Part shown: piece by piece, positions 56,473-64,000 of the stretch | Layout of the letters: every line of letters starts with the position of its first letter | How positions within the stretch are numbered: the stretch's first letter is position 1 | Assembly: GCF_029223255.1 (NCBI RefSeq) | Contig: NZ_JARHUC010000007.1 | Location: forward strand, 305,715 to 369,714 | DNA: 64,000 nucleotides | Direction: 5' to 3' | Origin: Albimonas marina | Lineage (GTDB): Bacteria; Pseudomonadota; Alphaproteobacteria; Rhodobacterales; Rhodobacteraceae | Program-made: the position numbers and the translations under genes | Notes under the pieces: generated by a model | Database searches by the model: none | What the model was told of the DNA's origin: nothing | The model's input: the letters and a program-made list of their open reading frames with translations, nothing else

Positions 56473-57297
56473 ATGCCGACTCCGACTTCTCCTCGCCCGC
56501 CCGACGGTTCGGCCGGGAGCGATCCGCTCCGAATGGAGATCGTCCAGATCGAGACGCTTTCGCCGGCGCGCCGCGGCGAACTCTCCCGGGAACTCTTCCC
56601 GATCCATGCGGAGATCTTCGCCGGCATCGACCGTTCCGAGTTCGACGACTGGGTTCTCATGGACCATGCCGAGGCCACGCGGGTGCTGGTGCTCCGCACG
56701 GCCGAGGGGGCGGCCGTCGGCTATTGCGCGGTCCATCGATATGATCGGCTTTTCCTCGGGCGCCCGAGCACGATCTTCCGGGCCGAGGCCGGGTTGCTGC
56801 CGGCCTTCCGCGGCCACGCCTCGGTCTGGCGCTTCGCCTTCTCGACCGCCCTGCGCTTCAAGCTGCGTCACCCGCTGCGGGCGGCCTTCTACCTGGGGAT
56901 GCTCGTGCATCCGTCCAGCTACTGCCTGCTGGCGGAACGCATCCCCGCGATGGTTCCGAGCCGCAGGCGGCCGGCGACGCCGGAGATGGTCCGCGCCATG
57001 GACGCGCTCGCCGAGAGCTTCGACGAGCCGGCGGTCGGCGGCGACCCGCTGGTGCGCGACGTGGGATGGGCGACGCGCGAGACGGACGCCGAACGGGACG
57101 TCTGGCGACGCAGCGACCATCCCGACGTCCGCTTCTTCCGACGGCGCAACCCCGGCTACGTCGAGGGCCACGGCCTTCTGACGCTGGCGCCTCTGACCTT
57201 CGCGACCCTCTTCGGCGCGCTGGTCCGGCACCTCGCGCTCAAGGTCCCGTTCGTGAGGCGTCGCCTCGGGTTCTCGAGGCCGACCCGGATGACCTGA
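56473..57297 (+). CDS. Probable GNAT-like acyltransferase or unknown protein
   Basis: Up to 274 residues. The central part reads like an N-acetyltransferase core: 'TRVLVLRTAEGAAVGYCAVH' as beta strands, then 'AEAGLLPAFRGHASVWRFAF' at the place of the acyl-CoA loop, followed by membrane-proximal helices 'HPLRAAFYLGMLVHPSSYCL'. The canonical R/QxxGxG/A motif is not clear, so the assignment is tentative. ATG 56533 (MEIVQIE) may be the real start, because the first 20 residues are Pro/Ser-rich; neither has a good ribosome site. The gene stands 270 bp upstream of the acetate-CoA ligase operon. Confidence 0.55.
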   Translation: MPTPTSPRPPDGSAGSDPLRMEIVQIETLSPARRGELSRELFPIHAEIFAGIDRSEFDDWVLMDHAEATRVLVLRTAEGAAVGYCAVHRYDRLFLGRPSTIFRAEAGLLPAFRGHASVWRFAFSTALRFKLRHPLRAAFYLGMLVHPSSYCLLAERIPAMVPSRRRPATPEMVRAMDALAESFDEPAVGGDPLVRDVGWATRETDAERDVWRRSDHPDVRFFRRRNPGYVEGHGLLTLAPLTFATLFGALVRHLALKVPFVRRRLGFSRPTRMT

Positions 57298-57570
57298 CCT
57301 CACGGCCGCCGCGCCTTGGCGGGGCAGCGCCCACCCGCGCCCGCGGAGGGCCGGCGGGATCTCGCCAGCAGAAACTATCGGATACGAATGCAACGATGGG
57401 CATGATCGGCGGGAGCGGACCCGATGGCTCCCGGGACGAGTTCCGCCCCGGTCCGGAGCGCGGGAGGCGGCGATGGCCGACCGAGGCGCGCGCAGGCGCT
57501 ACGTGGAATTGACCTGCGTCATGTCTTTTCGCGCGGAGCGGCGCGATCCTCTCTCCCAGGGAGAGTGGTC

Positions 57571-59262
57571 ATGGATGATCGAAGCGCCGAACGCTCCGTC
57601 GCGCCGTGGTCCGGGGAGGGCGTGGCCGCCGACGCCCCGGACGGGTTCGTCAACATCGCGTGGGAGGCCGTCGACCGCCACGTCCGCGACGGGTTCGGGA
57701 CGGAGCGCGCGATGCTCTGGCTCGGCAAGGACGGCGGGCGGCTGGCGTTCTCGTATGCGGACCTCGCGGAGGCGTCTTCGCGCTTCGCCAACGTGCTGGC
57801 GGCCCGCGGGATCGAACGGGGCGACGGCGTCTTCGCGCTGATGGGCCGGACGCCGGAGCTCTACGTCGCGGCGCTGGGCGCGTTGAAGGCCGGCCTCGTC
57901 TTCACCCCCCTGTTCTCGGCCTTCGGGCCGGATCCGATCCGAACCCGGATGGAGATCGGCGACGCCCGCGTGCTGGTGACGACGGCGCCGCTCTACCTGC
58001 GCAAGATCGCGGACTGGATCCACGCGCTTCCCTCGCTGAAGCTGGTCCTGATCGTGGGCGAGGACGCGCCGGAGGGGTGCGTTGCGCTGGCGCCGGCGAT
58101 GCGCGGCGCGTCGGCGGCGTTCGAGACGGTCCGCACGGGCCCGGAAGACCCCGCGCTGATCCACTTCACCTCGGGCACGACCGGCAAGCCGAAGGGCGTC
58201 GTGCATGTCCACGACGCCGTGCGCTATCACGCGTTCTCGGGGCGCGAAGCGCTGGATCTGCGGCCGGGCGCGATCTACTGGTGCACCGCCGATCCCGGCT
58301 GGGTGACCGGAACCTCCTACGGCATCGTGGCCCCGCTCGTGAACCGGGCGCGGATGATCGTGGACGAGGCCGAGTTCGATCTGGAGCGCTGGTACGCGAC
58401 GATCGCGCGCGAGAAGGTCGAGGTCTGGTACACCGCCCCGACCGCGATCCGCATGATGATGCGCTCGGGCGAGGCGGCGGCGAAGGCCTGGGACCTCTCC
58501 TCCCTGCGCTTCCTCGCCAGCGTCGGCGAACCCCTGAACCCCGAGGCGGTGATCTGGTCGCAGAAGGCGTTCGGCCAGCCCTTCCACGACAACTGGTGGC
58601 AGACGGAGACCGGGGGCATCATGATCGCCAACCGCCCGGGCATGGCGGTGAAGCCCGGCTCGATGGGACGGCCGATGCCGGGGATCGACGCGGCGGTGGT
58701 CGAGCATCGCGGCGAGGCGGTCGCGCTTCTCGGGGACGACGAGGTCGGCGAGCTGGCGCTTCGCCCCGGCTGGCCGTCGATGATGCGCGGCTACCTGCAC
58801 GAGGAGGCGCGGTTCCGCAAAGCCTTCGCCGACGGCTGGTACCTGTCGGGCGACCTCGTGCGACGGGACGCCGAGGGCTATTTCTGGTTCGTCGGGCGCG
58901 CGGACGACCTGATCAAGACCTCCGGCCACCTGGTCGGCCCGTTCGAGGTCGAGAACGCGCTGATCGAGCATGAGGCCGTCGCCGAGGCGGGCGTGATCGG
59001 CGTGCCGGACGAGACGGCCGGCGAAGTCGTGAAGGCCTACGTGACCCTCAACCCGGGCTTCGAGCCGGGCGAGGCGCTGGAGCGCGAGATCCGCGGACAC
59101 GCCCGCAAGCGGCTGGGTCCCGCCGTCGCCCCGCGCGAGGTGGTCTTCCGCAGGAGCCTGCCGAAGACCCGCTCCGGCAAGATCATGCGACGCCTGCTGA
59201 AGGCCCGCGAACTCGGGTCGCCGGAGGGCGACATCTCCACGCTGGAAACGGACGAGACATGA
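57571..59262 (+). CDS. Acetate--CoA ligase/acyl-CoA synthetase (AMP-forming)
   Basis: This 563-residue adenylate-forming enzyme has the P-loop '[11 protein letters not shown]' (199-209), 'NWWQTETGG' (about 336-344), '[20 protein letters not shown]' and a C-terminal catalytic lysine at about K537 in '[11 protein letters not shown]', the site of reversible acetylation in Acs. It is shorter than classical Acs (about 650) and resembles the AcsA/MACS-like group, so acetate, propionate or a short branched acid could be the substrate. ATG 57571 follows AGGGAGAG at ideal spacing. Its stop overlaps the next start (ATGA), tying it to the dehydrogenase complex. Confidence 0.85.
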   Translation: MDDRSAERSVAPWSGEGVAADAPDGFVNIAWEAVDRHVRDGFGTERAMLWLGKDGGRLAFSYADLAEASSRFANVLAARGIERGDGVFALMGRTPELYVAALGALKAGLVFTPLFSAFGPDPIRTRMEIGDARVLVTTAPLYLRKIADWIHALPSLKLVLIVGEDAPEGCVALAPAMRGASAAFETVRTGPEDPALIHFTSGTTGKPKGVVHVHDAVRYHAFSGREALDLRPGAIYWCTADPGWVTGTSYGIVAPLVNRARMIVDEAEFDLERWYATIAREKVEVWYTAPTAIRMMMRSGEAAAKAWDLSSLRFLASVGEPLNPEAVIWSQKAFGQPFHDNWWQTETGGIMIANRPGMAVKPGSMGRPMPGIDAAVVEHRGEAVALLGDDEVGELALRPGWPSMMRGYLHEEARFRKAFADGWYLSGDLVRRDAEGYFWFVGRADDLIKTSGHLVGPFEVENALIEHEAVAEAGVIGVPDETAGEVVKAYVTLNPGFEPGEALEREIRGHARKRLGPAVAPREVVFRRSLPKTRSGKIMRRLLKARELGSPEGDISTLETDET

Positions 59263-61256
59263 CCGTGACCGACAAGCCGAAGCTCGACCGCGCGCATGTG
59301 CTCGCCCTGCTGGGGGCGATGATCCGCATCCGCAAGTTCGAGGACGCCTGCGCCGAGCTCTACACGCAGGAGAAGATCCGCGGGTTCCTCCACCTCTACG
59401 ACGGGCAGGAGGCCGTCGCCGTCGGCGTCATCCCCGTGCTGGAGCCGCGCGACCGCGTGGTGGCCACCTACCGCGAACACGGGCACGCCCTGGCGCGCGG
59501 GGTCCCGATGCGGCGGGTGATGGCCGAGATGTTCGGCAAGGTCGAGGGGTGCTCCGGCGGCCGCGGCGGCTCGATGCACCTGTTCGACGCCGGGACCAAC
59601 TTCTACGGCGGCAACGCGATCGTGGGCGGAGGGCTGCCGCTTGCGGCGGGGCTCGGGCTCGCGGACCGGATGCGGGGGGAGAGCCACGTCACCGCCTGCT
59701 TCTTCGGCGAAGGCGCGGTGGCCGAGGGCGAGTTTCACGAGGCGCTGAACCTCGCGGCCCTGTGGAGGCTGCCGGTTCTGTTCGTGTGCGAGAACAACGG
59801 CTACGCCATGGGCTCGGCGCTCGCCCGGACCGAGGCGCAGACCGACGTCGCCGCCAAGGCCGCCGCCTGCGGGGTCGCGGCGCGCCAGGTGGACGGCATG
59901 GACGTCGTCGCCGTCGAGGTCGCGGCCCGCAAGGCGCTGCGGCAGGTGCGCGAGACGGGCGCGCCCGCGCTTCTCGAATGCCTGACCTACCGGTTCCGGG
60001 CGCACTCGATGTTCGACGCGCAGCTCTACCGCGACAAGTCCGAGGTCGAGGCCTGGCGCAAGCGCGGCCCGATCGTGAAGTTCCGCGGCTGGCTGCTGGA
60101 GACCGGCCTGATCCACGAGGCCGACGTCGCCGAGATCGAGGCCCGCGCCGACGCCGAGATCGCCGACGCCGTCGCCTTCGCCGAGGCCGGCGCCTGGGAG
60201 CCGACGGAGAGCCTGACGCGCCACGTCCTGGGCCCCGCGCCCGCGCCCCCGAAGCCGCCCGCGCCGTCCGGCGAGACCGTCGAGACGACCTATCGCGAGG
60301 CGATCCGGGAAGCGATCCGCGAGGCGATGCGTCGCGACGAGCGGGTGTTCCTGATGGGCGAGGACGTGGGCGCCTACGGCGGATGCTACGCCGTCTCCAA
60401 GGGGCTGATGGAGGAGTTCGGCGAGGACCGCGTCCGCGACGCGCCGCTGGCCGAAAGCGGCTACACCGGCGCGGGCATCGGGGCGGCGGCGGCTGGGATG
60501 CGCCCGATCGTCGAACTGATGACGGTGAACTTCTCGCTGCTGGCGCTCGACCAGATCCTGAACACGGCCGCCACCCTGCGCCACATGTCGGGCGGGCAGT
60601 TCGGGGTTCCCCTGGTGATCCGCATGGCGACCGGCGCGGGCAAGCAGCTGGCCGCCCAGCATTCCCACAGCCTCGAAGGCTGGTACGCGCATATTCCGGG
60701 GCTGAAGGTCCTCGCGCCCGCGACGCTCGAGGACGCGCGCGGCATGCTCTGGACCGCGCTCCAGGACCCGGATCCGGTCCTGATCTTCGAGAACGTGATG
60801 CTCTACAACATGACGGGCGAGATCGACGCCGCGGCGGGGGCCGTCGACATCTCCCGCGCCGCGATCCGTCGGCCGGGTCGGGACATCAGCCTGATCACCT
60901 ACGGCGGCTCGCTCTTCAAGACGCTGGCGGCGGCGGAGCGCCTGGCGCAGGAGGGCGTCGAGGCGGAGGTCGTGGATCTGCGCTCGCTGCGCCCGCTGGA
61001 CGACGCGACGATCATGGCCTCGGTCGCGCGGACCCGCCGCGCGCTGGTCGTGGACGAGGGCTGGCGCAGCGGCTCGCTCGCCGCCGAGGTCTCGGCGCGG
61101 ATCATGGAGCAGGCCTTCTGGTCGCTCGACGCGCCGGTGGATCGCCTGTGCTCGGTCGAGACGCCGATCCCCTATCCCAAGCGCCTCGAGGACGCCGCCA
61201 TCCCCCAGGCGGACACGATCGCGGCCGCGGCGCGGCGCGTGCTGGGGCGAGGCTGA
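59259..61256 (+). CDS. Fused E1alpha-E1beta subunit of a 2-oxoacid dehydrogenase complex
   Basis: This 665-residue protein is a head-to-tail fusion of E1alpha (about 1-325) and E1beta (about 345-665) through a Pro/Ala linker ('[12 protein letters not shown]'). E1alpha has the thiamine diphosphate motif in '[19 protein letters not shown]' (149-167) ending with ENN; the usual GDG is GEG here. E1beta has '[13 protein letters not shown]', '[16 protein letters not shown]' and '[15 protein letters not shown]'. Pyruvate, acetoin or a branched 2-oxoacid are possible substrates. It overlaps the ligase by 4 bp and the E2 gene by TGATG. No E3 (dihydrolipoamide dehydrogenase) gene is present. Confidence 0.87.
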   Translation: MTVTDKPKLDRAHVLALLGAMIRIRKFEDACAELYTQEKIRGFLHLYDGQEAVAVGVIPVLEPRDRVVATYREHGHALARGVPMRRVMAEMFGKVEGCSGGRGGSMHLFDAGTNFYGGNAIVGGGLPLAAGLGLADRMRGESHVTACFFGEGAVAEGEFHEALNLAALWRLPVLFVCENNGYAMGSALARTEAQTDVAAKAAACGVAARQVDGMDVVAVEVAARKALRQVRETGAPALLECLTYRFRAHSMFDAQLYRDKSEVEAWRKRGPIVKFRGWLLETGLIHEADVAEIEARADAEIADAVAFAEAGAWEPTESLTRHVLGPAPAPPKPPAPSGETVETTYREAIREAIREAMRRDERVFLMGEDVGAYGGCYAVSKGLMEEFGEDRVRDAPLAESGYTGAGIGAAAAGMRPIVELMTVNFSLLALDQILNTAATLRHMSGGQFGVPLVIRMATGAGKQLAAQHSHSLEGWYAHIPGLKVLAPATLEDARGMLWTALQDPDPVLIFENVMLYNMTGEIDAAAGAVDISRAAIRRPGRDISLITYGGSLFKTLAAAERLAQEGVEAEVVDLRSLRPLDDATIMASVARTRRALVVDEGWRSGSLAAEVSARIMEQAFWSLDAPVDRLCSVETPIPYPKRLEDAAIPQADTIAAAARRVLGRG

Positions 61257-62464
61257 TGGGCGTCTTCCGCATGCCCTCGCTCGGCTCCGACATGGAGGCC
61301 GGAACGCTGGTCGAATGGCTGGTCAAGCCGGGCGACGCGGTGCAGCGGGGGGACGTGGTCGCGGTCGTCGAGACCCAGAAAGGCGCCATCGAGATCGAGT
61401 GTTTCGAGGCGGGCCGGGTGGCGACCCTGATCGCCCAGCTCGGCGACGAGCTCCCGGTCGGCGCGCCGCTCGCGCTCATCCTGGCGCCGGGCGAAGCCGA
61501 GCCGGAGCCGGAGGCGAGGCCCGACGCCGCTGCCGCGCCGCGCGCGTGCGCCCGCGCGCCTGAGGCTGCGCTCGCGCCCCCTGGGTCGGCGGCCGCGTCC
61601 GAGGCGTCGCCGCCCCCCGGTCCGGTCGCGCCACCCGGCCCGCTCCCGCCCGGCGTCCGCGCATCGCCGGCCGCGCGGGTCAGGGCGCGGGACCTCGGGA
61701 TCGACCTCCGGTCCCTGGCCGGCAGCGGCCCCGACGGCGCGATCCTGCTCGACGACCTGGGCGCGCGGCCGGGTCCTGCGGCGGTCGGGCGCGCGTCGCC
61801 GCGGGAGGAGATGCGCAAGGCCATCGCCGCCGCGATGAGCCGCTCCAAGCGCACGATCCCGCATTTCTACCTCGCCAGGACGATGGACGTTCAGCCGGCG
61901 ATCGACTGGCTCGCCCGTCGCAACGCCGACGCGCCGCCCGAGGCGCGGGTGCTGTTCGGCGCGCTGGTCGTCCGCGCCGCGGTCCTCGCCGCCGCGGATG
62001 TCGAGGCGGTGAACGGCCGTTACGTCGACAACGCGTTCCACCCCTCCGCCAAGGTGAACCCCGCCATCGTGGTGGCGCTGCGGGGCGGCGGCCTCGTGGC
62101 GCCGGCCCTGCAGGATGCGGCGGGGATGGACCTCGACCGCACGATGGCCGTCATGCGCGACCTGGCCACCCGCGCGCGCGCCGGCCGGCTGCGCTCCTCC
62201 GAAGTGGGGCAGGGCACGATCACCATCTCCAGCCTCGGCGAGACCGGGGTCGATGCGATGGCCGGCGTCATCTTCCCCCCGCAGGTCGCCCTGCTGGGCG
62301 TGGGCGCGCCCCAGGTCCGACCCTGGGTCGTGCAGGGCGCCGTCGTGCCGCGCACGGTCCTGACCCTCACCCTCTCGGCCGACCATCGCGTCGCCGACGG
62401 ACGCCAGGGCGCCCGCTTCCTGACCGCGATCGAGGCGCGGATCGCATCGCCGGAGACGCTATGA
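61256..62464 (+). CDS. Dihydrolipoamide acyltransferase (E2) with one lipoyl domain
   Basis: This 402-residue E2 has a lipoyl domain (about 1-78, lipoyl lysine K42 in 'VETQKGAIEIE'; the DKA/DKV motif is QKG), a long Ala/Pro-rich linker (80-130), a peripheral subunit-binding domain (about 132-168, 'RASPAARVRARDLGIDL') and the catalytic domain (about 180-400) with 'SADHRVADG' holding the active-site His and Asp. It passes the acyl group from E1 to CoA or, perhaps here, to the neighbouring carrier protein. It overlaps E1 by TGATG and the carrier gene by ATGA. Confidence 0.88.
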   Translation: MGVFRMPSLGSDMEAGTLVEWLVKPGDAVQRGDVVAVVETQKGAIEIECFEAGRVATLIAQLGDELPVGAPLALILAPGEAEPEPEARPDAAAAPRACARAPEAALAPPGSAAASEASPPPGPVAPPGPLPPGVRASPAARVRARDLGIDLRSLAGSGPDGAILLDDLGARPGPAAVGRASPREEMRKAIAAAMSRSKRTIPHFYLARTMDVQPAIDWLARRNADAPPEARVLFGALVVRAAVLAAADVEAVNGRYVDNAFHPSAKVNPAIVVALRGGGLVAPALQDAAGMDLDRTMAVMRDLATRARAGRLRSSEVGQGTITISSLGETGVDAMAGVIFPPQVALLGVGAPQVRPWVVQGAVVPRTVLTLTLSADHRVADGRQGARFLTAIEARIASPETL

Positions 62465-62718
62465 CCGAGGACGAAATCCGCACCGCCTTCATCGAGGAGC
62501 TCGTCAAGGTCGCGCCCGACCTCGACGCCGCCGGGATCGGCGCGACCGATCACCTCCAGGACGATCTTGGGCTCGACTCGATGGATGTGCTCAACCTCGT
62601 TGCCGCGCTGCATGCGCGGCTCGGCGTGGACGTGCCCGAGGCCGACTATCCGCGCATCGCCACGCCGGCGAGCGCCGCGACGTATCTTGCCTCGCGCCTC
62701 GCCCCCCCTGGCGCCTGA
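62461..62718 (+). CDS. Free-standing acyl carrier protein (phosphopantetheine)
   Basis: This 85-residue carrier has the 4'-phosphopantetheine site S40 in 'DDLGLDSMDVLNLV', and the acidic helix 2 of typical ACPs. It is not the fatty-acid AcpP, which sits with fab genes. Its ATGA overlap with the E2 gene, in an operon with an acyl-CoA ligase and E1, suggests that it receives or activates an acyl group from this module, or tethers a substrate. It is the last gene of the operon. Confidence 0.88.
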   Translation: MTEDEIRTAFIEELVKVAPDLDAAGIGATDHLQDDLGLDSMDVLNLVAALHARLGVDVPEADYPRIATPASAATYLASRLAPPGA

Positions 62719-63055
62719 CCCGGGACCGGAAGCGCCGCCGGCCGCGCCGGCCGCCGTCGATGCGCGAAGGGAAGGGGGCTGGATCCACCTGCGCGCGGCC
62801 CTCGGCGCCCGCCGCGGGCATCGCCCGCCCCCCGCAACGGCGTCTCCCCCAGTGAAGCCGGGACGGTCCCGGCGCTCGATGGACCTGTCCGACGCGTCGC
62901 GATCCCTGACCTGGCTTCAGGGTCGTCGGCGCCTTTCGCGTCGTCGGCCAGGGTCCCGGTCCGGGACGGGTTTCCCTTCCCGAGAAGCTTACGTAGCGAA
63001 ACCTCCCGAATTCAATTCTGATGGCGCGATGACTCGCCCAACGGGAGGATGCGGG
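62719..63055. other. Intergenic region after the ligase-E1-E2-ACP operon
   Basis: 337 bp. A 7-bp perfect hairpin (62857-62863 with 62867-62873, loop of 3) could end the operon, though there is no U tract. AT-rich sequence at about 62990-63020 may be the promoter of the small gene that follows. No other gene is supported. Confidence 0.4.
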
Positions 63056-63337
63056 ATGATATCGCGAGAGGACATCATCGGAATGAGCGGCCTTGACGAG
63101 GCCGAGGTGGACGCTCTGTCCGAGCATGAGCATCTGCCCGAGGCCGCGGCCGCCGCCTTCGGCCATTGGCTGCTGTCGGAGCCCGACGGCGCGCGACGCA
63201 TCTGCGAGATGATGCGCGACGACATCCGCGCGGCCTGGCGCAAAGGCGACCGGGCGCATGCGCGCGAGCTGTTCGCGGCGCTCCACCATTTCGCCCGGAT
63301 CCACAAGTCGGAGCTGATCACCAAGCCCACCGCGTGA
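63056..63337 (+). CDS. Small conserved hypothetical protein
   Basis: A 93-residue helical, acidic protein: 'SGLDEAEVDALSEHEHLPEA', 'HWLLSEPDGARRICEMMRDD', 'RELFAALHHFARIHKSE'. I recall similar small proteins ('EHEHIPE...L...DDI') as common hypothetical proteins in alphaproteobacteria, but no function. ATG 63056 has GGGAGGA 8 bp upstream; an upstream ATG at 63029 is less likely. It is separated from the ACP operon by 337 bp and probably has its own promoter. Confidence 0.7.
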   Translation: MISREDIIGMSGLDEAEVDALSEHEHLPEAAAAAFGHWLLSEPDGARRICEMMRDDIRAAWRKGDRAHARELFAALHHFARIHKSELITKPTA

Positions 63338-63724
63338 GGCGGGCCGCTCTCGAGCCGCGGCCCATGCTCGGGCGGACGGTCGATGGCGCGCGACATCCGG
63401 ACGTCCCCCCAGGGCCGGCGACGACGCGAACCAGGGGGCGAACGCTGCGCGGGGGCAGGGTCGCCGGGATCGAACGCTCTCCCGTGGTGGGTTGGAGCGC
63501 GTCCATTGATGCCTCGGCGTCGGCCGCTGCAAGGGGACTTCGCGCCGACCTTTCCCGCGCGGGCGCGGACACTGGTCGAGACGTCTGGCGATAGCTGCGT
63601 GCGCAGTCGTCGGCTGGAGCGAGGCTGCGAGATCACGCGACGCCTGGATACGGGGGGAGAAGCGCATGCGCCGTCCCGCGCCGCTCCTTTGCAACGACGG
63701 CGTTCGTCGCTAGCGACGTCTCTT
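63338..63724. other. Gene-poor stretch before the IS element
   Basis: About 390 bp with no supported gene; frames on both strands are short or shadow-like. It borders the IS fragment at the right edge and may be insertion-associated debris. Confidence 0.35.
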
Positions 63725-64000
63725 TGAACCGAAGCCTGGTTGCGGGAGCCGCGCACTACGCCCGGAGAGGCGGGAGAGGTCGTGCACGGAAGGGTCAGGC
63801 CTAACGACGACCCTGCGCCTGCGCTGACCCCGAAGGTTGGACCGCCCGGTTCTGGAACTCCCGGGCTTCGTAATGATGGCAGGCCGGGGGCGCCGCTGAC
63901 GTCGGTGAGCGATATCGGGACCTTGCACCCGATTGCGCTGTGGGGTCGATCTTCGTTGTAGAGCCTGCGCCAAGCCTCCATCTTTTCGCGGGCGTCGGCA
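63725..64000 (-). mobile_element. IS3-family insertion sequence, 3' portion (continues off window)
   Basis: The last 150 bp encode, on the minus strand, the C-terminus of an IS3 OrfB transposase. At 63725 TGAACCGAAGCCTGGTTGCG resembles an IS3-family terminal inverted repeat beginning TGAACCG, so the element probably ends here and its other end lies beyond the window. The inverted-repeat partner is not visible. Confidence 0.6.
63865..64000 (-). CDS. IS3-family transposase OrfB, C-terminal fragment
   Basis: The minus-strand frame entering from the right edge reads 'ADAREKMEAWRRLYNEDRPH' and then 'SAIGCKVPISLTDVSGA', the conserved end of the rve integrase-type transposase domain (W..YN..RPHSA.G..P). 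Beyond 'SGA' (about 63870) the usual tail appears to continue in another frame ('KPGSSRTGRSNLRGQR'), and the original frame has no nearby stop, so a frameshift is likely and the copy may be inactive. The N-terminus lies outside the window. Confidence 0.65.

Noticed and set aside
56019..56699. Minus-strand frames in and beside the 860-bp gap
   Set aside because: They are Arg/Ser/Pro-rich, lack motifs and ribosome sites, and one overlaps the 56473 gene in antisense.

Overview
The window is very GC-rich DNA with dense, short-spaced operons, many GTG starts and ATGA or TGATG stop-start overlaps. The gene content points to an alphaproteobacterium, most likely of the Rhodobacterales type: a ChvE/GguAB sugar importer with an L-arabinose oxidation operon, a VPLPA-CTERM surface protein, an IalB-like periplasmic protein, a Tat-exported TRAP binding protein, an AcdR/AcdS pair and several RTX-type exoproteins. 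This assignment is inference from gene families; no rRNA or marker gene is present. No tRNA, rRNA or CRISPR array was seen.

Layout. 1-7617 (minus): a giant RTX exoprotein with propeller-like repeats, a C-type lectin domain, three CSLREA beta-helix modules and three lectin-like repeats, running off the left edge. 7900-11075 (plus): a HlyD-like adaptor and a processive GT2 polysaccharide synthase, convergent with an orphan Cache sensor (11101-12198). 12656-15981 (plus): an ATP-grasp ligase paired with a large unknown protein that carries a papain-like Gln/Cys/His/Asn arrangement. 15991-25666: a GbpR-type LysR regulator divergent from chvE-gguA-gguB-gguC-arabinonate dehydratase-arabinose dehydrogenase-lactonase, which gives uptake and non-phosphorylative oxidation of L-arabinose or similar sugars. 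26074-30057: two more RTX proteins. 30211-32469: an epimerase, a methyltransferase and a membrane protein.

32455-40053 (minus) is a lipid-remodelling neighbourhood: a GT28 synthase of the plant MGDG-synthase type overlapping a diacylglycerol/lipid kinase, a cNMP-binding/CPBP fusion, a GT4 enzyme resembling plant DGDG synthase along its length, a three-His-box desaturase and a flavin monooxygenase. Together they look like a galactolipid pathway.

40466-42104: ACC deaminase with its Lrp-type regulator, followed by an orphan RTX C-terminal tail. 42691-46928 (minus): an operon of a VPLPA-CTERM repeat protein, an IalB-like protein and a TIGR03032 protein. 47254-53024: a lone TRAP binding protein, an azoreductase with divergent LysR regulator, a sphingosine-phosphate-lyase-like PLP enzyme and a zinc alcohol dehydrogenase. 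53025-55612: a decayed RTX tail and an RTX/lectin-like exoprotein. 57571-62718 (plus): a tightly overlapped operon of acetate-CoA ligase, a fused E1alpha-E1beta 2-oxoacid dehydrogenase, E2 and a free acyl carrier protein, without E3. The right edge holds the 3' end of an IS3-family transposase.

Best candidates for something new: the papain-like/ATP-grasp pair, the plant-type MGD/DGD galactolipid cluster, and the ligase-E1/E2-ACP operon. A secondary theme is the repeated reuse and decay of RTX C-terminal tails at three or more sites.
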